Shown here piece by piece: positions 57,625 through 64,000 of a stretch of 64,000 nt of DNA (position 1 is the stretch's first letter; every line of letters begins with the position of its first letter). Position numbers and translations under genes: made by a program. The stretch covers positions 1-64,000 of the forward strand of contig NZ_SPPD01000008.1 in assembly GCF_004570575.1 (NCBI RefSeq), read 5' to 3'. The notes beneath the pieces were generated by a model. That model ran no database searches, was not told the DNA's origin, and worked only from the letters and a program-made list of their open reading frames with translations. Source of the stretch: Streptococcus cuniculi. Its GTDB lineage: Bacteria; Bacillota; Bacilli; Lactobacillales; Streptococcaceae.

Positions 57625-58221
57625 ATGATGAAAGAATTAAAAGTAAAGGATGTAATGGTGACGGGAGCTTTTGCGGCTCTCTATTTCCTCTGTGTGGGTC
57701 TAGGCACCCTCGTGGCTGCCTTATTTGACCGTTCGGGGAATATGATGTATGCTCCAGCCTTTGCGGCTATTTTAGGTGGTCCAGTCTACATGCTCTTGCT
57801 TGCGAAAGTCGGAAAATGTGGTGCTATTAGCTTGGTGAGTGCGGTGATGGCCTGTTTCTTTTTTATGTCAGGCTATATGACAGCTGCCTTTTTACCAAGT
57901 TTGGTCTTTGGGATTTTTGGGGAGCTGATTGCCAAGCAAGGGCAGTACAAGCAAAAAGGGCTCAATACTGTGAGTTTTGTCGTCTTTTCTTTTGGCAATC
58001 TAGGGCCAATCATTCTGATGTGGTTGATGAGAGATGCCTATGAGGCAAGTCTTGTGGCACGCGGAAAATCAGCTGAGTATGTGGCGCGTGTCATGGTGGA
58101 TTTCATCCCTGCAACTGTGTTGGGTCTGTCTGCGACGATTGTGGTTGGAGCCTTGGTTGGAGCCTTTGTAGGCCAACGAATGCTGGCGAAGTCGTTCAAA
58201 AAATCGGGGTTATTAGAATGA
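57625..58221 (+). CDS. ECF transporter S component (MptD family)
   Basis: 198 residues, five to six membrane helices, Gly-rich, matching the MptD-type putative substrate-binding subunits of energy-coupling-factor transporters. ATG 57625 has GGGAG upstream. The vitamin or metabolite bound is unknown. It overlaps the T component by 4 bases. Confidence 0.82.
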   Translation: MMKELKVKDVMVTGAFAALYFLCVGLGTLVAALFDRSGNMMYAPAFAAILGGPVYMLLLAKVGKCGAISLVSAVMACFFFMSGYMTAAFLPSLVFGIFGELIAKQGQYKQKGLNTVSFVVFSFGNLGPIILMWLMRDAYEASLVARGKSAEYVARVMVDFIPATVLGLSATIVVGALVGAFVGQRMLAKSFKKSGLLE

Positions 58222-58877
58222 GATTGGATGCCAGAAGCAAGATGATATTGGTCATTTTTGCGGCTATCACCTATGGCATGCATGTAACGGCAGGGGAACG
58301 TGCCTATTTGCTAATAGGTCTTGCAGTCTGTGCCTGCCTTGTGGGACGCTTTAAAATGGCCCTGGTAACCCTGCTGGGGTATCTTGTAGTGTATCAGATG
58401 AGCCGAGTGGAGATGCTTCCCATGTGGCTCTTTCGTTTTACCTTTATGCTTAGCCATATCTGGGTCCCCCTAATGGCTGGGCATTTTCTGCTCCTTACGA
58501 CTTCAGCCTACGAACTGATTCACGGTCTCAGAAAATGGCATCTGCCAGAGAGTTTTTTGCTGACCTTGGGGGTGATGTTTCGTTTTCTTCCCCTCATCAA
58601 AAAAGAGGTCCGGGTGCTTCATGTGTCTTTAAAGACACGGGGGCTGTTTCTGAGGAAACGTGATATTGTGAGGCAGCCTCATCGCTATATGGAGTATATC
58701 GTGGTACCTTTGCTGATGTCGCTTTTGCGCTCAGCGCAGGATTTAACCATTGCGACCTTGACCAAGGGGCTTGCGGTGACCAAGCGTCCCAGTGAATTTG
58801 TGCAGTCTCGTTGGACATGGCTAGATTGGAGTGTGTGTGTATGGTGTCTCAGTTTTCTTATTCTGAAGTTCCGGTAG
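58218..58877 (+). CDS. ECF transporter T component
   Basis: 219 residues with membrane helices and the coupling motifs near SLKTRGL and ATLTKGL, which link S component and ATPases. It overlaps both neighbours, so the three genes are one translational unit. Confidence 0.85.
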   Translation: MRLDARSKMILVIFAAITYGMHVTAGERAYLLIGLAVCACLVGRFKMALVTLLGYLVVYQMSRVEMLPMWLFRFTFMLSHIWVPLMAGHFLLLTTSAYELIHGLRKWHLPESFLLTLGVMFRFLPLIKKEVRVLHVSLKTRGLFLRKRDIVRQPHRYMEYIVVPLLMSLLRSAQDLTIATLTKGLAVTKRPSEFVQSRWTWLDWSVCVWCLSFLILKFR

Positions 58878-60274
58878 AAGCCCATGCTTTACGGCTCAGA
58901 TATGCTCATGGAGAGAGGCTTGCCTGTCAAGTGGAGGACTTGCGTCTTAAAAAAGGGCAATGTTTGGTCTTGTGTGGTCCTAGTGGGTCTGGGAAATCCT
59001 CGCTTTTACACCTCATCAATGGCTTGGTGCCGGGGTATTATCAGGGAGAGATTGAGGGAAGTCTGCGAATTGGGCAGCTCTCCTATCAAGAGGCGAGTGT
59101 CGAGTGTTTAGCCAGTCAAGTAGCCTCGGTCTTTCAGAATCCAGCTACTCAATTTTTCCACCAAGAGGTTCTGCAAGAGCTAGTCTTTCCCTGTGAAAAC
59201 CAAGGGATGACAGCGAGTGACATTGCGGAGCGCTTGGCAGAGGTGACAAAAGCCTTTCAGTTGGAGCCTTTCTTGGAACGCCCTATGGAATCCCTATCAG
59301 GTGGGCAAAAGCAGGCTGTAGCTATTGCCAGTGCCACCATGCAGGGAACAGACATCATGGTCTTTGATGAGCCGACGGCTAATTTAGATGCAACAGGTGT
59401 AGAGCGAGTGCAGGAAATGCTCCTTGCCTTGAAACAGCAGGGCAAGACCTTGATTATCGCTGAGCATCGCCTCGCCTATCTCAGCGAGATAGCCGATTCC
59501 TATGCTTATTTTTATGAGGGGGAGTTAAAAGAGCTGTGGGAAGCGCCTGTCTTTCTAGCCTATTCGGAGAAAAAGCGAGAGGAGTGGGGCTTGCGGACAT
59601 CTGATGTAGCTTCCTATCAGGCACGTGTCGAGGAACTGGATCGCTCCTTTGTCAATGACCGCTCAGGACTTGAAGTGCAGAATTTTGGTGTCTATCACCA
59701 AGGAGGCTACCTCTATCAGCTGGAGCATCTGGTGCTAGCGCCTAGACAGGTGGTTGGGTTGGTCGGTGCCAATGGTTCAGGGAAGACCAGTTTTGCCCGC
59801 TCTTTATTGGGCTTAGAGGGGGATAAGACAGGCGTGGTTCGCTGGCAGGGTCAGGTCTTGCAAAAGCGAAAACGTCTGGCTAAAATGGCTTATGTCATGC
59901 AAGATGTGCGTCTCCAATTAGTGACAGAGCGGGTTGAGAAAGAGTTGACCTTGGGAAGAGCTTCTACCCAGCTGGATGACGAGGTCTTGAAAGCCTTTCG
60001 TCTTTCCCAACTCCTGGGTCGTCACCCCATGAGTCTCTCAATGGGAGAGCAACAGCGCCTCATGATTGCAGCCAGCCTATTAAGTGATAAGGACATCATC
60101 ATTTTTGATGAACCCTCAAGTGGTCTTGATAGAGGGCAAATGGAGCAACTAGCTACCCAGCTCCAGCTGTTAAAAGCCAAGGGGAAACTGGTGTTGTTGA
60201 TTTCTCATGACGCGGAATTGCTGGCAAGAGTGTGCGACAAAGTGGTGGATATAGGGAACTTGAAGACATCTTAA
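58841..60274 (+). CDS. ECF transporter double ATPase (fused EcfA-type)
   Basis: Two ATP-binding domains in one 477-residue chain. Domain 1: Walker A GPSGSGKSS, C-loop LSGGQKQAVAIA, Walker B VFDEPTANLD. Domain 2: Walker A GANGSGKTS, C-loop LSMGEQQRLMIA, Walker B IFDEPSSGLD. The start is uncertain: ATG 58841 with GGAG about 9 bases upstream is preferred over ATG 58817. The dedicated S-T-AA set is a group I ECF transporter, not the shared group II module. Confidence 0.87.
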   Translation: MVSQFSYSEVPVEAHALRLRYAHGERLACQVEDLRLKKGQCLVLCGPSGSGKSSLLHLINGLVPGYYQGEIEGSLRIGQLSYQEASVECLASQVASVFQNPATQFFHQEVLQELVFPCENQGMTASDIAERLAEVTKAFQLEPFLERPMESLSGGQKQAVAIASATMQGTDIMVFDEPTANLDATGVERVQEMLLALKQQGKTLIIAEHRLAYLSEIADSYAYFYEGELKELWEAPVFLAYSEKKREEWGLRTSDVASYQARVEELDRSFVNDRSGLEVQNFGVYHQGGYLYQLEHLVLAPRQVVGLVGANGSGKTSFARSLLGLEGDKTGVVRWQGQVLQKRKRLAKMAYVMQDVRLQLVTERVEKELTLGRASTQLDDEVLKAFRLSQLLGRHPMSLSMGEQQRLMIAASLLSDKDIIIFDEPSSGLDRGQMEQLATQLQLLKAKGKLVLLISHDAELLARVCDKVVDIGNLKTS

Positions 60275-60299
60275 ATTGACTGTTATAGTCATTTAGTTG

Positions 60300-60480
60300 C
60301 TACAGCTGTAACTCGCTAAAGCGAGAATAGCTGCCTATCCACTAAAGGGATTCTCATCTGTAATCGGCTAAAGCCGAAACAGCTGCCTATCTTTTTCACC
60401 CGGTGCTTAGCCTGAGTGTTGACACGAGTTACACTCGTTTTGCTTCCAACTTCCAATAGTCTCTCAGACTATTGGAGAGA
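60300..60480. repeat. Fragments of both structured-repeat families
   Basis: Two TAAA-loop hairpins, 60303-60333 (inner stem CTCGC/GCGAG) and 60356-60384 (TCGGC/GCCGA), followed by CCTATCTTTTTCACCCGGTGCTTAG as in the 18.7-kb array (plus orientation). Then a BOX-like pair in reverse: ACGAGT/ACTCGT (60424-60438) and CCAATAGTCT/AGACTATTGG (60453-60475). Confidence 0.7.
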
Positions 60481-60501
60481 GTACTGTAACGTAAACCCAG
60501 C

Positions 60502-60539
60502 GATAACCTACTCTTTGAAATTCCAAAGAGTAGGTTATC
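60502..60539. terminator. Perfect 16-bp hairpin, possible terminator
   Basis: GATAACCTACTCTTTG (60502-60517) and CAAAGAGTAGGTTATC (60524-60539), 6-base loop, no T-run. Confidence 0.5.
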
Positions 60540-60719
60540 ATCTTATCCCGATGAACGGAACTTGCCCTAACCCCTGAGGCTAGGGACAAAGGAGCGAGGC
60601 GTTAAGAAGTTGGTTAAGATTTCTTTCAGAAAAATTTAAAGATTATTTCAGAAAACAGGGATATACTTTTTCTATGTTGATGGTCTACAGAATGTCTATT
60701 CGAGATGTTCGTAGATGAT

Positions 60720-60850
60720 TCATACTCTATAAAAATCAACATCTGACTAGCTCTCACCATTGAGAATTGTGAGAGGCTGGAAATAGAGCTAGCGAGGCTA
60801 GCTACTCTGTAACCGCAGATAGAACGTGGAGTTCATCAAGGTGAGGCAAC
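60720..60850 (+). repeat. BOX-like element with two variable hairpins
   Basis: CATACTCTATAAAAATCAAC start, CTCTCACCATT/AATTGTGAGAG hairpin with loop GAG (60751-60775), spacer GGCTGGAAATAGA, GCTAGC/GCTAGC hairpin with loop GAG (60788-60802), and end GATAGAACGTGGAGTTCATC. It is the counterpart of the 19480-19600 element with different stems. The rest of the 60275-60907 gap shows no gene. Confidence 0.65.
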
Positions 60851-60907
60851 AGCGTCAGAATGTGATGTTTGACGAGTATCAGAATATAGAAATTGAGGAA
60901 TCTTAAC

Positions 60908-62062
60908 ATGAATGTAAAAACAATCTTCGCATCATCCGTCACGCTTTTGAGTATGTCCTTGCTTGCAGCCTGCTCAACGGCTACCGGCCACTCTTCTGCT
61001 AGCTCGCAAACAAGTCAGACCCTAACGCCATTAGCCACTCAATCCTCTAGTAGTGTTGATTGGGATAGCTTACCGACCAAGGAAGTAACCTTGGGGAATG
61101 AGGGGTTAACCATTACAGAAGCAGGTACCTATGTCTTGACAGGTAGTACCACAGCAGGAGTAAAGGTCAAGACAACTGGAAATGTCCGTCTGGTATTGGC
61201 GGGGGTGACCATTTCAAGTTCAGAGACCGCAGCAATCTATGTAGAAGAAGCGGACAATGTCGTGTTGGAATTGGAGGACGGGACGAAGAATACCGTGTCA
61301 GATAGCCAGCAACATACAGATAGTAATATCGAGGGGGCTATCCATTCCAAGGCAGATTTAACCATTACCGGTACGGGAAGTTTGACGGTTGAGGGGAGTT
61401 TTGAGGACGGGATTGTGTCCTCTGATGACCTCCTGATTGAGGCGGGGAACATTCAGGTCACCGCTGTTGACGACGGTATCCGCGGGAAAGATTCGGTGAC
61501 GATTACAGGTGGCACTATTGAGGTGAGTGCAGCGGGTGATGGAATTAAGTCTAATAATGATCAGGATACAACCAAGGGAAATGTCCAGATTACAGGTGGG
61601 TCCGTCACTGTTCAGGCAGGTGATGATGCGATTAAGGCAGAATCCAGTTTGACCATAGATGACGGTCAAGTGACCGTCACAAAGAGTACCGAGGGGCTGG
61701 AAGCTACCAATGTGACCATTAACGGTGGTAGGATTGAGGTGACGTCAACCGATGACGGTATCAATGCCGCAAGTGACGTCATGGGGGCAGACATCTTTAT
61801 CAAGGTCACAGGCGGTACGACTCGTGTGACGGTGGGGCAGGGTGATACAGATGCCTTTGATTCCAATGGTGATTTGTCTATTTCGGGCGGAACTATCGCT
61901 ATCACGGCGCCAACCTCAGCCTTTGATTTTGACGGGTCCGTTACCTTTACAGGTGGTGATGTGACGGTTAATGGGCAAAAACAGACTGAAATCGTTGCAA
62001 CAGGGCCTGGTGGTGGCTTTGGCGGTGACCGCGGAGCGGGCAAGCGTCCGGGTGGTTGGTAA
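60908..62062 (+). CDS. Lipoprotein with repetitive beta-helix domain (carbohydrate-binding-like)
   Basis: 384 residues from ATG 60908 (GAGGA SD). Lipobox LLAAC, a Ser/Thr/Gln linker, then from about residue 75 a series of turns of about 20-25 residues (SVTITGGTIEVSAAGDGIKSNN, NVQITGGSVTVQAGDDAIKAE, NVTINGGRIEVTSTDDGINAA). This is the pattern of a right-handed beta-helix found in Cthe_2159-like carbohydrate-binding proteins (DUF4353). It ends in a Gly/Arg-rich tail. Role at the cell surface is inferred. The stop codon abuts a MITE-like element. Confidence 0.82.
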   Translation: MNVKTIFASSVTLLSMSLLAACSTATGHSSASSQTSQTLTPLATQSSSSVDWDSLPTKEVTLGNEGLTITEAGTYVLTGSTTAGVKVKTTGNVRLVLAGVTISSSETAAIYVEEADNVVLELEDGTKNTVSDSQQHTDSNIEGAIHSKADLTITGTGSLTVEGSFEDGIVSSDDLLIEAGNIQVTAVDDGIRGKDSVTITGGTIEVSAAGDGIKSNNDQDTTKGNVQITGGSVTVQAGDDAIKAESSLTIDDGQVTVTKSTEGLEATNVTINGGRIEVTSTDDGINAASDVMGADIFIKVTGGTTRVTVGQGDTDAFDSNGDLSISGGTIAITAPTSAFDFDGSVTFTGGDVTVNGQKQTEIVATGPGGGFGGDRGAGKRPGGW

Positions 62063-62167
62063 TATAGTGAATTGAATAAAGGTTAGGACATCGTTAAGTC
62101 GCTTTGATGAACGCCAGTTCTATTTGCAGCTCCTTTCCTTGTCCTATTCCTTTCTCAATCCACTATA
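62063..62167. mobile_element. MITE-like element with 27-bp imperfect terminal inverted repeats
   Basis: The left end TATAGTGAATTGAATAAAG and right end (read inverted) TATAGTGGATTGAGAAAGG match at most positions over 27 bases, ending GGTTAGGAC and GGAATAGGAC. About 105 bp long, non-coding, ends in TATA, resembling RUP-type or IS630-derived miniature elements of streptococci. Its centre carries the TTTGATGAACGCCAGTTCTA string of the BOX-like family. Confidence 0.6.
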
Positions 62168-62184
62168 GTGATAAGATTGGAAGA

Positions 62185-62211
62185 AAAAAACGCTGGATTT
62201 CAGCGTTTTTT
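62185..62211. terminator. Terminator at the end of the TRIC-family gene
   Basis: AAAAAACGCTG (62185-62195) and CAGCGTTTTTT (62201-62211), bidirectional, overlapping the stop codon of the minus-strand gene. Confidence 0.85.
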
Positions 62212-62862
62212 GTTTGGTTTTTCCATATTGGGTAGATTGATGTGGTATTTAATAACGAGTAGGCGGATAAGGAGAAAGAGGAAGAAGAGGCTGATAAAGA
62301 CAGGGATTCGGGCTAGTTTCCAGTCAAGGACGAGGATGTGGTAGCTCATGCCTGTCAAGAGAGCAAGGACGGCGTAGACATCTTCTTTTAAGACAACAGG
62401 TGTTTCATTGACTAGTAAATCACGGACAATACCGCCTCCAACGCCTGTCAGACCTGCCAGAATACCAGTGGTCATAACATTTAGCCCTAGCTCCACGCCA
62501 GTACTTGCCCCAATCAAGGCAAAGATGACGAGGCCAATGGCATCAAAGACAAGGTTGATCTTACTTAGAAGTTGATACAGGGTCTTGTCGCGTGGAGATT
62601 CATTTTTCTTCATGATGACAAAGAGGTACATGATAATGGATACGAGAATCGAGAGATAGATAGAAGAGGGTTCCACGAGAGCAGCAGGCACTCGGTTCAC
62701 CATGGTATCGCGAATGACACCCCCGCCAATGGCAGTAATTATCGCAAGCAGGGTGATACCAAAAATATCCAGTTTTTTCTTAAAGCCCTTAATCGTTCCC
62801 GAAACGGCAAATGACATGCTGCCGATGTAGTTGCAAATCAATAAAAATAAATCAAAATCCAT
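62200..62862 (-). CDS. Trimeric intracellular cation channel (TRIC/YadS, UPF0126) family protein
   Basis: 220 residues from ATG 62862 (GGAGGG SD), seven membrane helices formed by two related halves, each with a Gly-rich GGGVIRD / GGGIVRD motif typical of the family. Bacterial members form monovalent cation channels; glycine transport has also been proposed for some. Upstream in-frame codons to 62937 are not conserved and lack an SD. Confidence 0.88.
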   Translation of the reverse strand: MDFDLFLLICNYIGSMSFAVSGTIKGFKKKLDIFGITLLAIITAIGGGVIRDTMVNRVPAALVEPSSIYLSILVSIIMYLFVIMKKNESPRDKTLYQLLSKINLVFDAIGLVIFALIGASTGVELGLNVMTTGILAGLTGVGGGIVRDLLVNETPVVLKEDVYAVLALLTGMSYHILVLDWKLARIPVFISLFFLFLLIRLLVIKYHINLPNMEKPNKKR

Positions 62863-63079
62863 AGTGCCCTCCACGCTCATCTTATCATAAAAGTCGGGAA
62901 TATTCAATGGTAGGAAAGTTTGTGAAAAAAGAAACATATCAGCAGAGCATGCGTGCTCTTATTTGTGAAAGAATGCACGAATTCAGGGTTTTTGCAAAAT
63001 AGAAAACGGTTAAATTATTTGCTATTTGTGAATTTTTTGATTATGATAGAAGGGAAACAGAATAACTTTGGAGGAAATT

Positions 63080-64000
63080 ATGGTATCTATTTCAAAAGAA
63101 AAACATTTAGATATGTTTTTAAAAATGCAGCAAATCCGTGATGTGGATATGAAATTGAATAAACTGGTCCGCCGTGGATTTGTACAAGGGATGACCCACT
63201 TCTCGGTCGGAGAAGAAGCCGCTTCAGTCGGAGCTATTGCGGACTTGACAGATCAAGATATTATCTTCTCAAATCACCGTGGACATGGGCAGACCATTGC
63301 CAAAGGAATTGACATCAATGCCATGATGGCTGAGCTTGCTGGTAAGGCAACTGGCTCCTCAAAAGGGCGTGGTGGTTCCATGCACTTGGCAAATCTTGAA
63401 AAAGGAAACTATGGCACTAACGGGATTGTTGGTGGTGGTTATGCTCTTGCAGTTGGTGCGGCACTGAGCCAACAATATCTTGGGACAGATAACATTGTCA
63501 TTGCTTTTTCAGGAGATTCAGCGACCAATGAGGGGAGTTTCCATGAGTCCATGAACTTGGCTGCTGTTTGGAATTTACCAGTAATCTTCTTCATTATCAA
63601 CAACCGGTATGGTATTTCAACAGATATTACCTACTCTACTAAAATTCCTCATCTTTACCTACGTGCGGATGCTTATGGTATGCCGGGGCATTACGTGGAA
63701 GACGGAAATGATGTGGTAGCTGTTTATGAAAAAATGCACGAAGTGATTGAGTATGTTCGTGCTGGAAATGGTCCTGCCCTTGTGGAGGTTGAATCCTACC
63801 GTTGGTTTGGGCATTCAACTGCCGACGCCGGTGTCTACCGTACCAAAGAAGAGGTAGATGCTTGGAAGGCAAAAGATCCTCTGAAGAAATACCGTGCCTA
63901 CTTGACAGAAAACAAGATCGCAACAGATGAAGAATTAGATGCCATTGCGGCGCAAGTTGCAGAAGAAGTAGAAGCATCTGTGAAGTTTGCCCAAGAAAGC
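63080..64000 (+). CDS. Thiamine-diphosphate-dependent dehydrogenase E1 component, alpha subunit (partial)
   Basis: The first 307 codons of a gene running off the right edge. GGAGG SD 5 bases before ATG 63080. The product has the E1-alpha features: HFSVGEEAASVGA, the Gly-rich GKGRGGSMHLA-type loop, the thiamine-binding GDSATNEGSFHE...NN motif (near residues 150-175) and the phosphorylation-loop-like HSTADAGVYR. It is the pyruvate or acetoin dehydrogenase type; the beta subunit and E2/E3 genes would be expected next. Confidence 0.93.
   Translation, partial: MVSISKEKHLDMFLKMQQIRDVDMKLNKLVRRGFVQGMTHFSVGEEAASVGAIADLTDQDIIFSNHRGHGQTIAKGIDINAMMAELAGKATGSSKGRGGSMHLANLEKGNYGTNGIVGGGYALAVGAALSQQYLGTDNIVIAFSGDSATNEGSFHESMNLAAVWNLPVIFFIINNRYGISTDITYSTKIPHLYLRADAYGMPGHYVEDGNDVVAVYEKMHEVIEYVRAGNGPALVEVESYRWFGHSTADAGVYRTKEEVDAWKAKDPLKKYRAYLTENKIATDEELDAIAAQVAEEVEASVKFAQES

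Noticed and set aside
58811-58841. Upstream starts (TTG 58811, ATG 58817) for the ECF double ATPase
   Set aside because: No SD at usable distance and the extra residues are not part of an ABC domain; ATG 58841 fits better.
60602-60618. CiaR-type site (two GTTAAG words) before the beta-helix lipoprotein gene
   Set aside because: Spacing is one base off the known consensus and promoter context is unclear.

Overview
The window is chromosomal DNA of a low-to-middle GC Gram-positive coccus, almost certainly a Streptococcus. The evidence is PolC, streptococcal BOX-type repeats, msmK/dexB sugar genes, the rplM-rpsI pair, a PyrR-attenuated uracil permease, and strong A+G ribosome binding sites. Protein sequences look most like the Streptococcus suis group, but species cannot be settled by reading alone. 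No rRNA, tRNA or CRISPR array was seen.

Layout. 1-9.7 kb: tail of an unidentified gene, purA, yajC, the envelope operon uppS-cdsA-rseP-proS, a decayed LPXTG surface-protein end, and the dihydroxyacetone kinase operon dhaKLM on the minus strand. 9.9-18.7 kb: polC, an osmoprotectant/choline ABC operon under a MarR regulator, pepS and a small membrane protein. 18.7-24.6 kb: a large array of structured repeats with a BOX element, a lipoprotein, def, an MFS transporter with an RsuA-like pseudouridine synthase, and pyrP behind a PyrR attenuator. 24.6-31.6 kb: rpsO, pnp, cysE, a nucleoside phosphorylase, cysS, mrnC and a PucR-like regulator. 31.6-41.4 kb: a second repeat array, msmK, an ArAE-type exporter, and a LacI regulator with a sugar ABC transporter and dexB. 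Here MsmK probably energises the permeases and DexB cleaves the imported alpha-1,6-linked oligosaccharide. 41.6-44.8 kb: rlmB, a DegV protein, rplM-rpsI.

44.8 to about 54.0 kb is a visibly AT-richer accessory block downstream of rpsI. Its left part (44.8-49.8 kb) is a compact integrative and mobilizable element: tyrosine integrase, excisionase, a pMV158-type (Rep_2) rolling-circle initiator/relaxase, a two-TM protein, a TcpA/FtsK-type coupling ATPase, a small DUF961-like protein and an HTH regulator. Upstream of the Rep gene is a perfect 13-bp hairpin whose loop carries TACTACGAC on the minus strand, the nick-site sequence of pMV158-family origins. This is a strong candidate origin of replication/transfer. 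The right part (50.0-54.1 kb) carries a 546-aa protein with two HTH domains and an apparently leaderless promoter, two lipoproteins, an XRE regulator with its own operator repeats, and a short HNH protein that looks like the truncated start of a larger defence-type protein. The right attachment site was not found.

54.1-64 kb: a heterodimeric ABC exporter whose second subunit is frameshifted at its last 20-odd residues, an ECF transporter (S, T and a fused double ATPase), more repeats, a beta-helix-like lipoprotein, a MITE-like element, a TRIC-family channel and the start of a thiamine-dependent dehydrogenase E1 alpha gene running off the end.

The intergenic DNA is notable. Two families of structured repeats recur at many loci. 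In both, flanks are conserved while hairpin stems change on both strands together.
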